Shown here piece after piece: positions 44,085 to 54,784 of a DNA stretch of 64,000 nucleotides. Numbering within the stretch: the stretch's first letter is position 1; the number at the start of each line of letters is the position of its first letter. A program made the position numbers and the translations under genes. The stretch is from Blastobasis lacticolella. Its lineage: Eukaryota > Arthropoda > Insecta > Lepidoptera > Blastobasidae. The notes under the pieces were generated by a model. It ran no database searches. It saw only the letters and a list, made by a program, of their open reading frames with translations, and was not told the DNA's origin. The stretch covers positions 14,216,001-14,280,000 of the forward strand of contig LR990064.1 of the NCBI GenBank assembly GCA_905147135.1. Reading direction: 5' to 3'.

Positions 44085-44525
44085 ATTCATGTTCTATTGT
44101 TTAGCATAACATCTTTAAAATTCGTATTCGTTCTAGAGTTTTCGAAGTGACTACAATGGCTTAAGGTTGCGTGGGGTCTTCCGGTCTTCTACAGGTTGCA
44201 TTTTGCGAAGCAATTACATGACCTCCTTCCACTGGTCCCTCTTTGCCATCGGGAAACGCGATCCAGGCGGACGTTCCATCCTAAAGATCCACGAGGATCT
44301 TCCAGCTTTCCGCACATGCCGTATTTGTTCAACCTTATAATGCGTACGGCTAAGGAATGGAACATGTTGCCTACGAGTGTGTTCCCTCATTATTTTAATC
44401 TGGATGCCTTCAAGGCTATAGCTAATAGGCTGTTCCTAGGCAGGCATGCTTCATCTTCGGCCGCCTCTTCACTTACCACCAGGTGAGATGGCGGTCAAAT
44501 GTCTGGCTAGTCCAATATAATAAAA
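44085..44525 (+). pseudogene. LINE ORF2 C-terminus and 3' end
   Basis: Plus frame: VFYRLHFAKQLHDLLPLVPL, FHPKDPRGSSSF, MRTAKEWNMLPTSVFP, FNLDAFKAIANRLFLGRHAS, then ACCAGGTGAGATGGCGGTC and A-rich end at 44520. This is the long version of the module at 12535 and 54785. Confidence 0.75.
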
Positions 44526-44545
44526 AAAATTTTTTTTTTAATATT

Positions 44546-44983
44546 CGTGGACAAATTCACACAGCGCCATCTAGCCACAAAGTAAGCAAAGCTTGTGTTA
44601 TGGGTGCTAGATAACTGATAAACTACTTATATACTTTTAAATACATACTTATTATACATTAATATAGCGTTCCGGCTCTGCCTGGCATTGTCGAGCACGG
44701 TTCGGTTGGCGAGGGATACGTTTATCTACGGCCATAGGGCGGTCAGCGTGTCACTGTGTGTTTCCTTCCTACTTTCCTATCCCCCTCATTTTTGACGATT
44801 GAAAGAGATATTTATTGTCCTAATCAATAAAGAAATTTTGATTTGATTTGATTTGATTTGATTGAACACCCAGACCCGTAACAGAAATTAAAATTCATCA
44901 TTTCAATTTCTGCCCGGCCGGGAATCGAACCCGGGGCCTCTTGCGTGGCAGACCGGCATGTTGACCATTGAACCACTCAGGTC
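44546..44983 (-). mobile_element. tRNA-Gly-derived SINE, split by a LINE tail
   Basis: Minus copy: head at 44983-44910 (A box TGGTTCAATGGT, B box GGTTCGATTCC, anticodon region CTGCCACGC as in tRNA-Gly-GCC); 3' part at 44546-44660. A foreign segment at 44661-44863 separates them. Confidence 0.8.
44661..44863 (+). repeat. LINE 3' tail nested in the Gly-SINE, (GATTT)n end
   Basis: GCGTTCCGGCTCTGCCTGGC .. AATCAATAAAGAAATTTTG(ATTTG)n. The pentanucleotide tail and AATAAA mark a LINE 3' end in plus orientation. Confidence 0.7.
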
Positions 44984-44989
44984 GTCATA

Positions 44990-45750
44990 TATTATGGTCA
45001 TCATATACATTATGAGTCGGGTGTCAGTTGTCTTTTCTAGAGTTTAATTACATTATTCCCAATCTCATTATCGTTGTCGTTGCTTGTGTTTTTATTGATT
45101 TGTGGTTACAATTATGGAAAACCCCCTTTTCACCATTAGGTACCTCAAAATTCTGCGGGCTACAAATTTTTAATTACTTCCGATTATGGACATAGTCTAG
45201 AATTATGAATACGTCAACCCTTTAACATATTTCTAAATTCTATGGTACGCCTATTTTTCCTAAACTTTAATAAAACTCAGCATCACACAGAAACAATAAT
45301 TTCTTCTTACCTTCCTTTGAAAACAGTAACCTATTTCTTCCATTAAAAATATCTTAAGCAAACTGTCTCCAGCTATCTCGGCACTCATACAAATTGGTTC
45401 ACTCCCAACTAATCCGGCGGAGTCAAACAATGCCGGCGCCGCGGTGCGGATGGGAGCAACCCGCCCGATAAGGCGGCTATCATTGTAATGGATTTCTAGA
45501 GCCCCTACCGTTGAATTTAGAGCAGAGTGTATTGGATTTACGTATTCCAGGAATAGTGTTTCGATTTCAATGATGGAGGATCTCTATCATTGAAATACTC
45601 TTCTATACTAAAATAATTAAATTCAACTGAAATTGATGTGTGCCGCAAAGGGCCTGAGATTTCGGCTCCGCTGCCAAATCCCATATCTACCCTAGCTTTG
45701 ATCTACAAATGACGGGAGTTCAAGGCAGTCACATGTGACACTAAAATACA
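44990..45750. other. No gene seen; small GC island at 45415-45520
   Basis: A GC-richer stretch (AATGCCGGCGCCGCGGTGCGG) is flanked by AT-rich DNA. No coherent ORF. Confidence 0.35.
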
Positions 45751-45759
45751 TATATTTTT

Positions 45760-45950
45760 GAGACATTTGACCGCCATCGCGCTGATGGAAAGCCACGATG
45801 CGGCCGAAGGTGGGGCATATCTTGAAACTTTGGCCTTGAAGGAGTCCAGATTGTATTATTCGGGAAACAGACTAGCAGGCAAACCGTTCCATTTCTTAGT
45901 TGTACGCATTAGAAATGTCGAAACAAACCGGTTCGAGTGGATACCTGTTA
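45760..45950 (-). pseudogene. LINE ORF2 C-terminal fragment
   Basis: The minus frame resembles the FISNAY-type N to WNGLPAS..FPNNTIWTPSR module, with a CGATGGCGGTCAAATGTC end as in the 12.5-kb and 44-kb copies. Badly decayed. Confidence 0.5.
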
Positions 45951-46002
45951 TTATTTTACTATGTAAGGGTGTTTAGCGGAAAGAGTAGGTATAAGGCAGC
46001 TG

Positions 46003-46258
46003 TCAATAATGGCAAGCGAACATGAAGAAGGTGGAAAAGGGTAACTACCCACGCGGCCAAATTTTTTGACAAGGGGACCAGGGGTCCGACATTGATCGTC
46101 GGAAGTAATATTTATGAAGTTAGAACACTGCTCCAGCACGATGTAGGACGGTTAACGCCATCAATGCGCGGATGCTTGAAAACCTTGTGCTCGTGTACTC
46201 GTAATGTGAATATTGTTGAGTTTCCCTATTGGAGCGATAGATGTTGCTATAGGTGGAA
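46003..46258 (+). repeat. Repeat K
   Basis: GAAGGTGGAAAAGGGTAACTACCCACGCGG and TTGAGTTTCCCTATTGGAGCGATAGATG in the same order as 52040-52212. Non-coding. Confidence 0.55.
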
Positions 46259-46689
46259 CGTCTGCCCATCTCTTGTGCTCCGAAGGCGGTAAGGGGCTGG
46301 CGGAATGAGATCGAACAAATTCTTCGTATACTCCTCGAAATACAACTTGTAGACTACCGACAAACGTGCAACCCTACATCGATGTCCAGGGCTCCTCAGC
46401 TTAGCGTCTATCTACTCTGGACCACGAATAATGCCCTTTGCACGCTTCTCCACCGAATCTAAAGGTAAAAGTTGATATTTGGCTGATCCATACCCAAGGT
46501 GGCAGCAATACTCTACACAAAACCGAACTTGTGCTATCAAGCGCAAAATCTTGAGGATGACGAGCTCTTTTGCTGCAGTTTTTGCTTCAGATTCGATAAA
46601 CTTTGTACAGATGATGATTATAATAATACATTTTTATTTTGTGTTTGTATTTTAAAGGTATATTCCGGGCTTCCTACCGCGTACCTTTG

Positions 46690-46770
46690 TTTACGAGTTG
46701 CCCGATATTTCGACGCAGTTGCATGCATCATGGTCACGGGACGACTAGAGAGCTGCGAGCGCCGCGCGGT
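46690..46770. repeat. Repeat E relative
   Basis: CGATATTTCGACGCAGTTGCATG then CATGGTCACGGGACGACTAG. It sits in a ~150-bp imperfect inverted repeat: TACCGCGTACCTTTGT at 46675 and its inverse ACAAAGGTACGCGGTA at 46782. Confidence 0.55.
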
Positions 46771-47179
46771 GGTGATCGTATACAAAGGTACGCGGTATGA
46801 AAACCCATAAACATACCTTTTAACAAATTGGGTGGTGATAAATACGAGCAACCACCCAGGCTCACTCTTCAACCTTGTGCTTCCGGATTATGAACATTAA
46901 TACTCGTTACCAACTCACCTCCGTTCTCAAATCGAGAACAATCAGTACCACATTGTGTTGGAAACGAAACGGAGATAAAGATGTGAAAAGCGTCGGATGC
47001 AGCGGCTTGTGATCTACTCTGATTACGCTAATCCAGTGGCCTTGCTGGCTTATCGATAACAGTCCTTAGGCCAATTGAATAGAGTTTAAACTGCCTTTTG
47101 GCTCTCCACTCTTTTCAATTGATGACCTCGAGCGTAGCGGTTCGCTGATTGAATGAATTTGGTTTTTGGATCAGAATCA

Positions 47180-47445
47180 GACATTGCGAGGCCGTGGTGT
47201 AATGCAGATCAGAAGAGCACCAACCCCTTACCCTCGTGAGTGTCGTATAAGGCGACTAATGTTTTCAGGCAAAATATATAGTGTTTCCATAGGGTGGAAA
47301 ATGGGCAGCAGTGTTTTACATTATTTTATTTACAACACTGCGATCTTCGACCCGCCTGCCAAGCTTGGAGATGGGAATTACCACCCAGTTTGTGGGAGAG
47401 GACCTAAGTCCTGCAGTGGACTGTTATGGGTTGTGTAGATCGAAC
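47180..47445 (+). repeat. Repeat C
   Basis: AGCACCAACCCCTTACCCTCG to GTCCTGCAGTGGACTGTTATG; diverged. Confidence 0.7.
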
Positions 47446-47599
47446 AGAATGAGACATTATCATAAGCAAATATTATTATAAATAAATATTAAATGAACGC
47501 TTCTGTTATGTGTAGGGTAGATACTAGGGTATCGTATCTCATAAGGATAATAGAACCCCTATCAAAAATTATTGCTTATTTTTTTTGTCTGGACTTTGT

Positions 47600-48105
47600 A
47601 GGGACGTTGACCCGGTTTTTATATAACCTTACCGACGGAAAAGTCGAATAACTCCTGACCAAATTTACATTACATCACAGCCCATAATAGTCAACTGCAG
47701 GACTTTGGGCCTCTCCCACAAAAGGGGAAGTTATTGCTATAATCTTTACGCTTGGCAGGCGGGTTGGAGATCGCAGTGTTGCAAACATAACAATGGAAAA
47801 CGCTGCTGCCCATTTTCCTGTTTACGGAGACTCTAGATCTTATGTCTCTAAACATTAGTGGCCTTGTACGACACCCACGAGTGTAAGGGGTTGGTGCTAC
47901 TCTACTCTACCGGACACCACACGGCAGTATTACATACAGGGACTTTAATATTTTTTTAACTACTGATCCGGATTTAATTAAACAAAGCTAAGACCCATCG
48001 CGATTAAAATAGAGAAAACCGCATCCAAATAGGTCAATCGGTTCGGGAGCTACGATGACACCTTCACACAAACACACATACACAGAGCCACAGATACACA
48101 GACAA
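47600..48105 (+). repeat. Repeat H, split by repeat C
   Basis: ACCGACGGAAAAGTCGAATAAC..TGACCAAATTTACAT, then after the insert GATCCGGATTTAATTAAACAAAGC..GAGAAAACCGCATCC.. and ACACAGAGCCACAGATACAC. Confidence 0.6.
47668..47938 (-). repeat. Repeat C nested in repeat H
   Basis: Minus copy from ACATCACAGCCCATAATAG (3' end) to CCGGACACCACACGGC (5' end). TTACAT occurs on both sides, a candidate target duplication. Confidence 0.7.
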
Positions 48106-48189
48106 AAACGACAAACTATAACATTTATGGATCAAATTAAACAACAAAATCTAAATAAAAGCTATGAAAGTTACTAGGAGCACCTGATT

Positions 48190-48510
48190 ATACATTCAGT
48201 CGCCTGAAGTGCAGTAGGCCTAGCACAAGTTGCTCTCGCGCGCGATAAGCGAGAAAAAGCGCGACATATGTATTGCTATCTCTTTCGTGTTAGTATTGAG
48301 AGAAAGAGAGAAACGCTCACTCGCGGCGCGAGCTTTGTCGCGGACACACTTGTGCTAGGGCCACAGGTTTCATCACGATGTTTTCCCTCACCGTAAGAGC
48401 ATGGGTATTAGGTTAGTATTAAAGAAATGAACATAGCTCAGAAAAGAGTCATTGTTACATAGCCCCAGCGGAATTCGAAACCGGTATTATCACTTTTAAG
48501 TCACCCTAAT
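48190..48510 (-). mobile_element. SINE A, split by a MITE
   Basis: TATACATTCAGTCGCCTGAAGTGCAG, MITE, then GTTTCATCACGATGTTTTCCC to a decayed head near 48500. Joining the two halves gives the family consensus. Confidence 0.75.
48215..48363. mobile_element. MITE with TAGGCCTAGCACAAGT TIRs and CAG duplication
   Basis: Left TAGGCCTAGCACAAGT, right ACTTGTGCTAGGGCCA, CAG at 48212-48214 and 48364-48366. The centre has CGCGCGCGATAAGCGAG. 149 bp versus 103 bp for the 30.9-kb copy. Confidence 0.85.
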
Positions 48511-49110
48511 ACCTATATATCTGTATAAATACGCACATAGGAGTATCTATCTATAAAGAGTAGACATAACATAATAAACATCATTTCACATATTGTGATT
48601 TGGCCGTAAGCGAGTGATCGTCTAGTTATCGATTTTAATTTTCAGACCCATTACTTTGTGTACGCATTTTGAAAAACGTCACAAGGAATATGTAAGTTTA
48701 TAGCAATACTCTGTAATTTAACCGCATGAATATTAGGAAGAAATTCGAATATTCATTCGAAAATAAAAGTAAACATGCAACTTAGCTTTGACAGCTCTCG
48801 AAACGGATTCTTCTTTCTTCTGTGGCCACCCCTAACCCTATGGTTGCGAAATCGCCTAACATAGTCCTGACCCTAATAAATTTGTGAAATATGGACCTTT
48901 AGGTCTCGGAAATAGCCTAAACGATAGGAAAAACCTGGGCTCTCCTTCCAAAGCCTACACACCAGGCCAAACATGAGCATATAGACCACATGTCCTGCTC
49001 ATGCGTCCAGCAAAACCTTGACATCAAACGAACCAGTGACCTATTGTCTACTTCGCTCAAACCGTCACACATATTCCGATCATCTGGTCAGGCATTATTA
49101 TAATAAAAAA
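48511..49110. other. No gene seen
   Basis: Nothing supportable. Confidence 0.35.
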
Positions 49111-49115
49111 ATATA

Positions 49116-49350
49116 TATATCGGCGGACAAATTCACACAATGCCATCTAGCCCCAAAGTAAGCAAAGATTGTGTTATGGGTGCTAGTTAACTGATAAACA
49201 ACTTATATATTTTTTTTAAATACATACTTATTATACATAGAACACCAAGACTCGCAACAGAAATTAAAATTCATCGTTTCATTTTCTGCCCGGCCGGGAA
49301 TCGAACCCGGGACCTCTTGCGTGGCAGACCACTGAACCACTCAGGTCGTC
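49116..49350 (-). mobile_element. tRNA-Gly-derived SINE, complete
   Basis: Minus copy: head with GGTTCGATTCCCGGCCGGGC near 49290, 3' end at CGGACAAATTCACACAATGCC. A few head bases are deleted between the A box and the anticodon region. Confidence 0.8.
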
Positions 49351-50726
49351 AAAATTATGTCAAAGGAGAGACTATTATTTAAATTTTATTTACTTCGCAT
49401 GTGTAAGTTGTGCGCCTAGTGTGAGGGACGTGGGTCAAAATCGTACCAGAATTCGGCGGCAAACCTAGGCGTAGACTTAGTTAGAGCGCCTAGGCCATCG
49501 AAGACCAAGTCGGGATTCGTGCCGGACTCATTCTCTTAGAGTGCATTCGATGTCACATCCGAAACTGTGTCCCAGGTTAGTTTTATAGTTTTTTATTCAG
49601 TGAGGGTGAGTACTGATGATATTTAATTTGGTAATCTTTTCCTCAAAATTTGTGTTTTAATCACCTTTCACATTTACATTGAAATCTCTAAGAGCCCCAA
49701 TAATTACTCTTAACTACCATAAAAGTAATGTGAATGAAACTTAGAAACAAAGACAATGTAAAACAAACCAAATCACTGACACTACGGAGATAAAGAAATA
49801 GATAGAGAACGAAAGAAGCTAAAAAATAACACAAAATAATAAAGCCCAAATTAATTTTACAAACTACACGCGAGTTGTAATGAATTTTTCAAGGAAATTG
49901 GGAAAAGCCTGGGGTTTCTTAGTTACGAAAAGGGATACGATGATGTTCACGCGACGTGACCCAGGGGCTGACTGTCTCGTTCCTACTACCCTGGCCACCT
50001 TGCTTGGAATTCTTATCTTCAAAATTCCCGCAGTTCAATATTTCAAACAAACAGAAAATTTGACATTTCTAAATTTATGAGGTCTAAGCGACTGCTCTTA
50101 TAACGTTCGCACATCCATCAATTTTACAAAATCCGAAAATAATTAAATGTTACATCAGCTAGTGATGTATTACATACGACGTTTTATTTATTTACCGAGT
50201 CGATTAAATTTAAACAAAAATACGTAAGCAAATAGATTCGATGTCAAATAAATTGTGTAAGTTTATTACAAAACCAAGTTTTGGTTAAGTATTTGAGAGC
50301 ATTTGTTAAAAGAAATCATGATAAGCAAACTATATTTTAACCACACACTACTCTGTGCGTATGCGTATTCATTTCTAAGTCTATCAACTATAAACATATG
50401 ATATATAAATAAATTGTACGGTGACTAGCTCATGGTACATAGTGATCGTTACAGTACCTCTGACACACTCCTATGTTATAGATAGAAATAAAGATAAACC
50501 CTTATAATACACCCAGGACACCTTGAATCCAACCTTGGATACCTAGGTCACCGCGTCTGAGTGCCAATGCCAACCTGGATCCCATTTAATCGCCTTTAGA
50601 GTGAGTGTTTGATTTAATTATGCATTAATCGATTCCTCGGAGCATTTCAGCGTGTAGATGCCCCTTTATTTATTGATAGCTTTTAGCCTTCGACGAAAAC
50701 AGAGGGGTGTTTGTAGTAGACTATAG
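49351..50726. other. Mostly unique intergenic DNA
   Basis: No supportable gene. A 66-codon frame at 49880-50080 shows no motif. Confidence 0.4.
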
Positions 50727-51200
50727 CACTGTTCTAATTGGCAACGATCTTACGACCATGATCGTGCGACGGGCGGTTTGGAGGTTATACTTTTTTTTAT
50801 GTCATACAGTAGGCAAACAAGCAAGCGGGCCACCTGCTGGAAAGTGGTCACCACTACCTATAGACATTAGCAACACCAAGTGTATCGCCAATGGATTGCC
50901 CACCTCTATAACACGTTGCTCTGGCAGCAAAAAGATAAATGCCCCTCCACTGCCAAAGCCACGGTTCCCCAAATCCCCACCCCATGGAGCACTGGAGCAC
51001 CTTACTCACCGGCAGAAACACAACACTATTTAAAAGTGTATTGTTTAGCTGCGGTATTCTGTAAGGTGGAGGTACTTCCCTAGTCAGGCGGCTCCAATTC
51101 GAACGAGATACCCCGCTATGCCCTACCTCTCTTAAACTGTTCGTATCTTCGTACGACGGTCGTCGCCTGCCATTGTCGCACGACCGTTGCCAGGACAGTG
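50727..51200. mobile_element. MITE (CACTGT..ACAGTG TIRs), split by repeat B
   Basis: Left CACTGTTCTAATTGGCAACG, right CGACCGTTGCCAGGACAGTG. Sister of 4887-4998. The interior is interrupted by 50791-51134. Confidence 0.7.
50791..51134 (-). mobile_element. Repeat B, full length, nested in a MITE
   Basis: Poly(T) and ATGTCATACAG at the low end, AAGAGAGGTAGGGCATAGC at the high end on the minus strand. Confidence 0.8.
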
Positions 51201-51244
51201 TCTGAGAGGGCACCGTAGGTTTTCCTAGACCTACGTCATCGAGT

Positions 51245-51480
51245 ACAAACAATCCACTTTGTAGGGATACTAGAGTTGACAACATCAAGCCATCGCTTCT
51301 TGGGCCGGCCTCTCCTTCCCATGCCTGGCGGGGGTGGAACATTGTTCCCTATGTAATTTGCCGGTCAGCGCAATATCGAAGGCGGCACTCTTGCAGCTTA
51401 TCTGCAATGTCACGGACGCCAAGGCTACCTCGAATGTAGGCGTTTCGAACGCGACCTTTCCGTGAAATTTATTTTAGTGT
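51245..51480 (-). pseudogene. RTE-clade LINE C-terminal fragment
   Basis: The minus frame reads ANYIGNNVPPPPGMGRRGRP then KKRWLDVVNSS; parallel to 33660-33935 but broken. Confidence 0.75.
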
Positions 51481-52039
51481 ACCAAACGTGCCAGATTGTA
51501 TTCGGGCAGATTAACGTTTTTTGGGTTTACTAAACCTCTATTATCGCTATAACGTGGAATTTTTTTTGTACTCAATGACGTAAGATAACCTACGCTGCAC
51601 TCACAGTCTATAAGTGTTACATGACATATCACATGACACATTTTGTATTAACTGTATCTCTGTGTGTCTGTCTGTTCTTCGAAAGAATGGACCGATTTCG
51701 ATGCGGTTTGAAAGTCAACAAAGAGGTTTGGAAGTATGTTTAATCGAGCTGGTATTTTGCTTGGAGTGGATGTTGTATCGGCTACAAATATCACAAGTCT
51801 AGAAGGAGTGAAGTACACAGCAATCGTCCACAAAGCACAAGGGAAAGAAATAATAAAGCTAGGAAAACACAAATACCTATAGCAATAAGCGAAATACTAC
51901 GTAAAAGCGCGTACCGCGAACAAGCCAGCGGTGGGCAAGGCGACGTGAAACCGGCGTCGAGATGCTATTGCGACTAGTCTGCGCACGCAACAGCGCGAAC
52001 GCTTACTTTTACATAGGCCGTTAAGGGCCTTTGGCGGTG
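51481..52039. other. Unassigned repeat-like DNA
   Basis: CTGTCTGTTCTTCGAAAGAATGGACCGATTTCG (51668-51700) resembles the 5' region of insect Helitron-type elements, but no ends are seen. Confidence 0.3.
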
Positions 52040-52212
52040 CAGGGATAAGGTAGCCGCCAAGCGAAGATGGTGAAGGTGGAAAAAGGTAATTACCCACGCG
52101 GAAGTTGTCATATTTCGCTAGCGCGATGCAGGACGGTCAGCACCATCTATGCTCGTGTACTTGTAATGCGAGTATTGTTGAGTTTCCCTATTGGAGCGAT
52201 AGATGTCGCTAC
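52040..52212 (+). repeat. Repeat K
   Basis: GGTGGAAAAAGGTAATTACCC, GCGATGCAGGACGGTCAGC, TTGAGTTTCCCTATTGGAGC; collinear with 46003-46258. Confidence 0.55.
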
Positions 52213-52250
52213 AAGCCCTTATAAAAATATGATCAAACTATGTTTGTATA

Positions 52251-52643
52251 GAGCGGCCACACAGAAAAGACGTAAGACGCAGACACGTCGCGGACGCGGC
52301 GCTCGTTCAATTTACTTTCATACTAAATGTATAGAAACCTCGCGACGCAAAACATACAGGAAAGACAGGGCGCGGACAGGGCGCGGACGCGTCGCAGACA
52401 CGACTTAAAACATACAGAAAAGACGAGGCACGAGCGCGCCGCAGGCGAGAGCGGGGGTGCGGGCGGGGCGCGGGTAGCCGGGCCTCGCCCGCAGCGCTTG
52501 CTGTCCTTGTCTTGCCTACGCTATTGATAGGACCGCGACGGCGCCGCGTCCGTGCCCTGTCTTGTCTGTATGATTTAAGTCGCGTCCGCGTCCCGTCTGT
52601 ACCCCGTCCGCGACGTGTCTGCGTCTTTTCTATGTGGCCGCTC
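52251..52643. mobile_element. GC-rich TIR element with CG-rich sub-repeats
   Basis: Left GAGCGGCCACACAGAAAAGACG, right end inverse GAGCGGCCACATAGAAAAGACG. The arms extend through CGCAGACACGTCGCGGACG. The interior repeats GGACGCG/CGTCGCAGACACGAC-type units and is strikingly CpG-rich against AT-rich flanks. Confidence 0.75.
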
Positions 52644-53290
52644 GCTTAAGTTGTAGTGAAGGCAAGAAAACCAATGAACTCTGTTATTACTGTATTTCGT
52701 AGTTCCTTCTATTCTAAAACTAAATTTCGCGCCATGTAACTGCTCTAGATTGCTTCGCAGAGTTACCTGCAATTTTTACACTCCCTTACACTTTCTTTTA
52801 GGACTAACATCCATCCAGCGATATCGAGGTCGTCCGACCAGTCGACATCCGCTCTCAAATTCTCTCCAAAAATATTGGGTTCGAAAACAAACTCTTCCAC
52901 CTCCTTGTTCTTTCTCCTCGCTCCACTTGCTTTATTGCTGAATTAATCTTAACTTATAGAAATGTTATTATTTATATAAAGAAGCGACCTCCAACCCCTA
53001 TCCCCCGCCTAAACCGATTACGTCCAAAAACGCAATCACCGCCTATCCGTCACTGCGAACCCATCAAAGCCTCTCGAATATCTATCTCCGAATCGGCCGC
53101 GATCACAATTCATTAGTGCGCCCCAATCCATCGACATCTATGTCGGCGATGTTATCGACATCGATTGTCGATATTAGATTATCGACCTTTGTCAAGGATG
53201 CGCTATTGGGTGTGATTGTTACTTAGCGGGAACGGTGGGGCCACGAGGTTATGCAGATTGAAGAGGAGAAACCCTTTCTCAATAGATGTA
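52644..53290. other. No gene seen; ATCGA-rich patch
   Basis: A cluster of ATCGA/TCGAT motifs (53125-53195, e.g. TATCGACATCGATTGTCGATA) is noted. It resembles sites bound by insect BEAF/DREF-type factors; inference only. Confidence 0.35.
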
Positions 53291-53291
53291 T

Positions 53292-53613
53292 ATCTTGACG
53301 TCAATATCCCAGTTGTTCTCTCGCGTACGAGGGGTCCCTGGGTCCACCTTGACCATGATTTAGGATTTGCCAGATCAGGTGATGGAGAGCGCCTAGAGAG
53401 AGACTTGCGACGCGAGGATGCCCAACACCGGGTGAAGTGGAGGAATATGTGTCGGAAAGCAGGCCCTGGTAGAAGCCGGGACTGAACGCACGCATTACAC
53501 CATAAGTAAAGAAATTATGATGATTCAGTCGCCAGAATGTGCAGGTTACTTCACGATGTTTTCCTTCACCGTAAGAGCACCGGTTAGAATTCAACTAAAG
53601 TACATAACTCAGA
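53292..53613 (-). repeat. SINE A, split by an RTE fragment
   Basis: Tail half at 53292-53380 (TTGACGTCAATATCCCAGTTG .. TTTGCCAGATCAGG); head half from 53523 (GATTCAGTCGCCAGAATGTGC) to 53613. Confidence 0.65.
53381..53518 (+). pseudogene. RTE-clade LINE C-terminus nested in SINE A
   Basis: Plus frame GERLERDLRREDAQHRVKWR then NMCRKAGPGRSRD and TGA, ending ATTATGATGATT. This is the last block of an RTE-type ORF2. Confidence 0.7.
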
Positions 53614-53621
53614 TCCCACTC

Positions 53622-53885
53622 ATTGGCCGTGTTGTGCCCGGCAGAGTAGAATAGCACCAACCCCTTACACTGATGGGTGTCGTACAAGGCGACTAATGTT
53701 TTCGAAGCAAAAGATCAAAAGTCTCCGTAGTATGGAAAATGGGCAGCAGCATTTTCCATTATCATATTTAAACACTGCGATCTCCAACCCGCCTGCCAAG
53801 CGTGGAGATTATGGCACTAAACTCCCCTTTCGTGGGAGAGGCCCTAAGTCCTGCAGTGGACTGTTACGGGCTGTGATGATGACAT
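53622..53885 (+). repeat. Repeat C, near complete
   Basis: GGCCGTGTTGTGCCCGGCAG to GGGCTGTGATGATGAC. Confidence 0.75.
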
Positions 53886-54324
53886 AACTCAGAAAGTTTG
53901 TTTCCTGCAACCAAAATACATGAATCGTAGATGTTATGGGTGACAGTTACCGCTTACCATCAGGTAGGCTAAAAATAAACTCGCTGTTATAGTCGTATTG
54001 GTGTACATTATCCGAGTCCAGTCTTGTCTGCATGAAATAGCGTAAAGAGTACATTTTGAAACTCAGTCATCGTAGAAACTATATTACCGAGTTTGTGTCC
54101 AAAGCATTTTCAGTTTACAAAAGTTTTGAACTCGATTACGTTAGGTCTTTGAACGCTAGTTAGCTGGCTAGGGACTGCGGATAACGTGTTTGAACCTAAC
54201 AGATAGATACTTTACAAATAATACAGCTTTGCTTCTATGTGCGTCTCAGAAGCGTACCGAGTTCGATACCCAGACACGGCGGCCATGGGGATACATACCA
54301 ATGATCTGTTTCTGAGCCGATCTT

Positions 54325-54541
54325 GACGACCTGAGTGGTTCAGTGGTCAACATGCCGGTCTGCCACGCAAGAGGTCCCGGGTTCGATTTCCGCCCGGGCA
54401 GAAATTGAAATGATGAATTTTAATTTTAAATATAATAAGTATGTATTTAAAAGTATATAAGTAGTTTATTATTTATCTAGCACCCATAACACAAGCTTTG
54501 CTTACTTTGGGGCTAGATGGCGTTGTGTGAATTTGTCCACG
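54325..54541 (+). mobile_element. tRNA-Gly-derived SINE, complete reference copy
   Basis: Head GACGACCTGAGTGGTTCAGTGG with A box TGGTTCAGTGG, anticodon region CTGCCACGC and B box GGTTCGATTTC. The AT-rich body ends GTGTGAATTTGTCCACGA. Clear similarity to tRNA-Gly(GCC), but the acceptor stem is not preserved. Confidence 0.85.
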
Positions 54542-54554
54542 ATTACTTACTTAC

Positions 54555-54784
54555 TTACTTAGTTATGTATATTAGTTGAACACTAACCGACGCTTTTACG
54601 GTGAGGGAAAACATCGTGATGAAATCTGCACATTCAGGCGACTGGATGTGTAACCATGATCCAATCTGGGCGTGTTCCCCTGTTAACATTGTCACGGAGG
54701 TCAGACGGCAGTCGCTCCACTGTAATTACCTGATCTGGAAAATCCTAGATCATGGTCAAGGCGGAAGCTGGAGCTGCCTTCGCG
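54555..54784 (+). repeat. SINE A, 3' two thirds
   Basis: AGTTATGTATATTAGTTGAAC through ATCATGGTCAAGGCGGA. Confidence 0.75.

Noticed and set aside
49880..50080. 66-codon frame as a small gene
   Set aside because: No signal peptide, domain or splice context; expected by chance.
50854..51342. 162-codon minus-strand frame
   Set aside because: It crosses repeat B, a MITE end and an RTE fragment; only the last part is LINE-derived.
54325..54400. tRNA-Gly gene (near-perfect A and B boxes, GCC anticodon)
   Set aside because: The acceptor stem does not pair, the sequence continues into a SINE body, and it recurs as dispersed copies.
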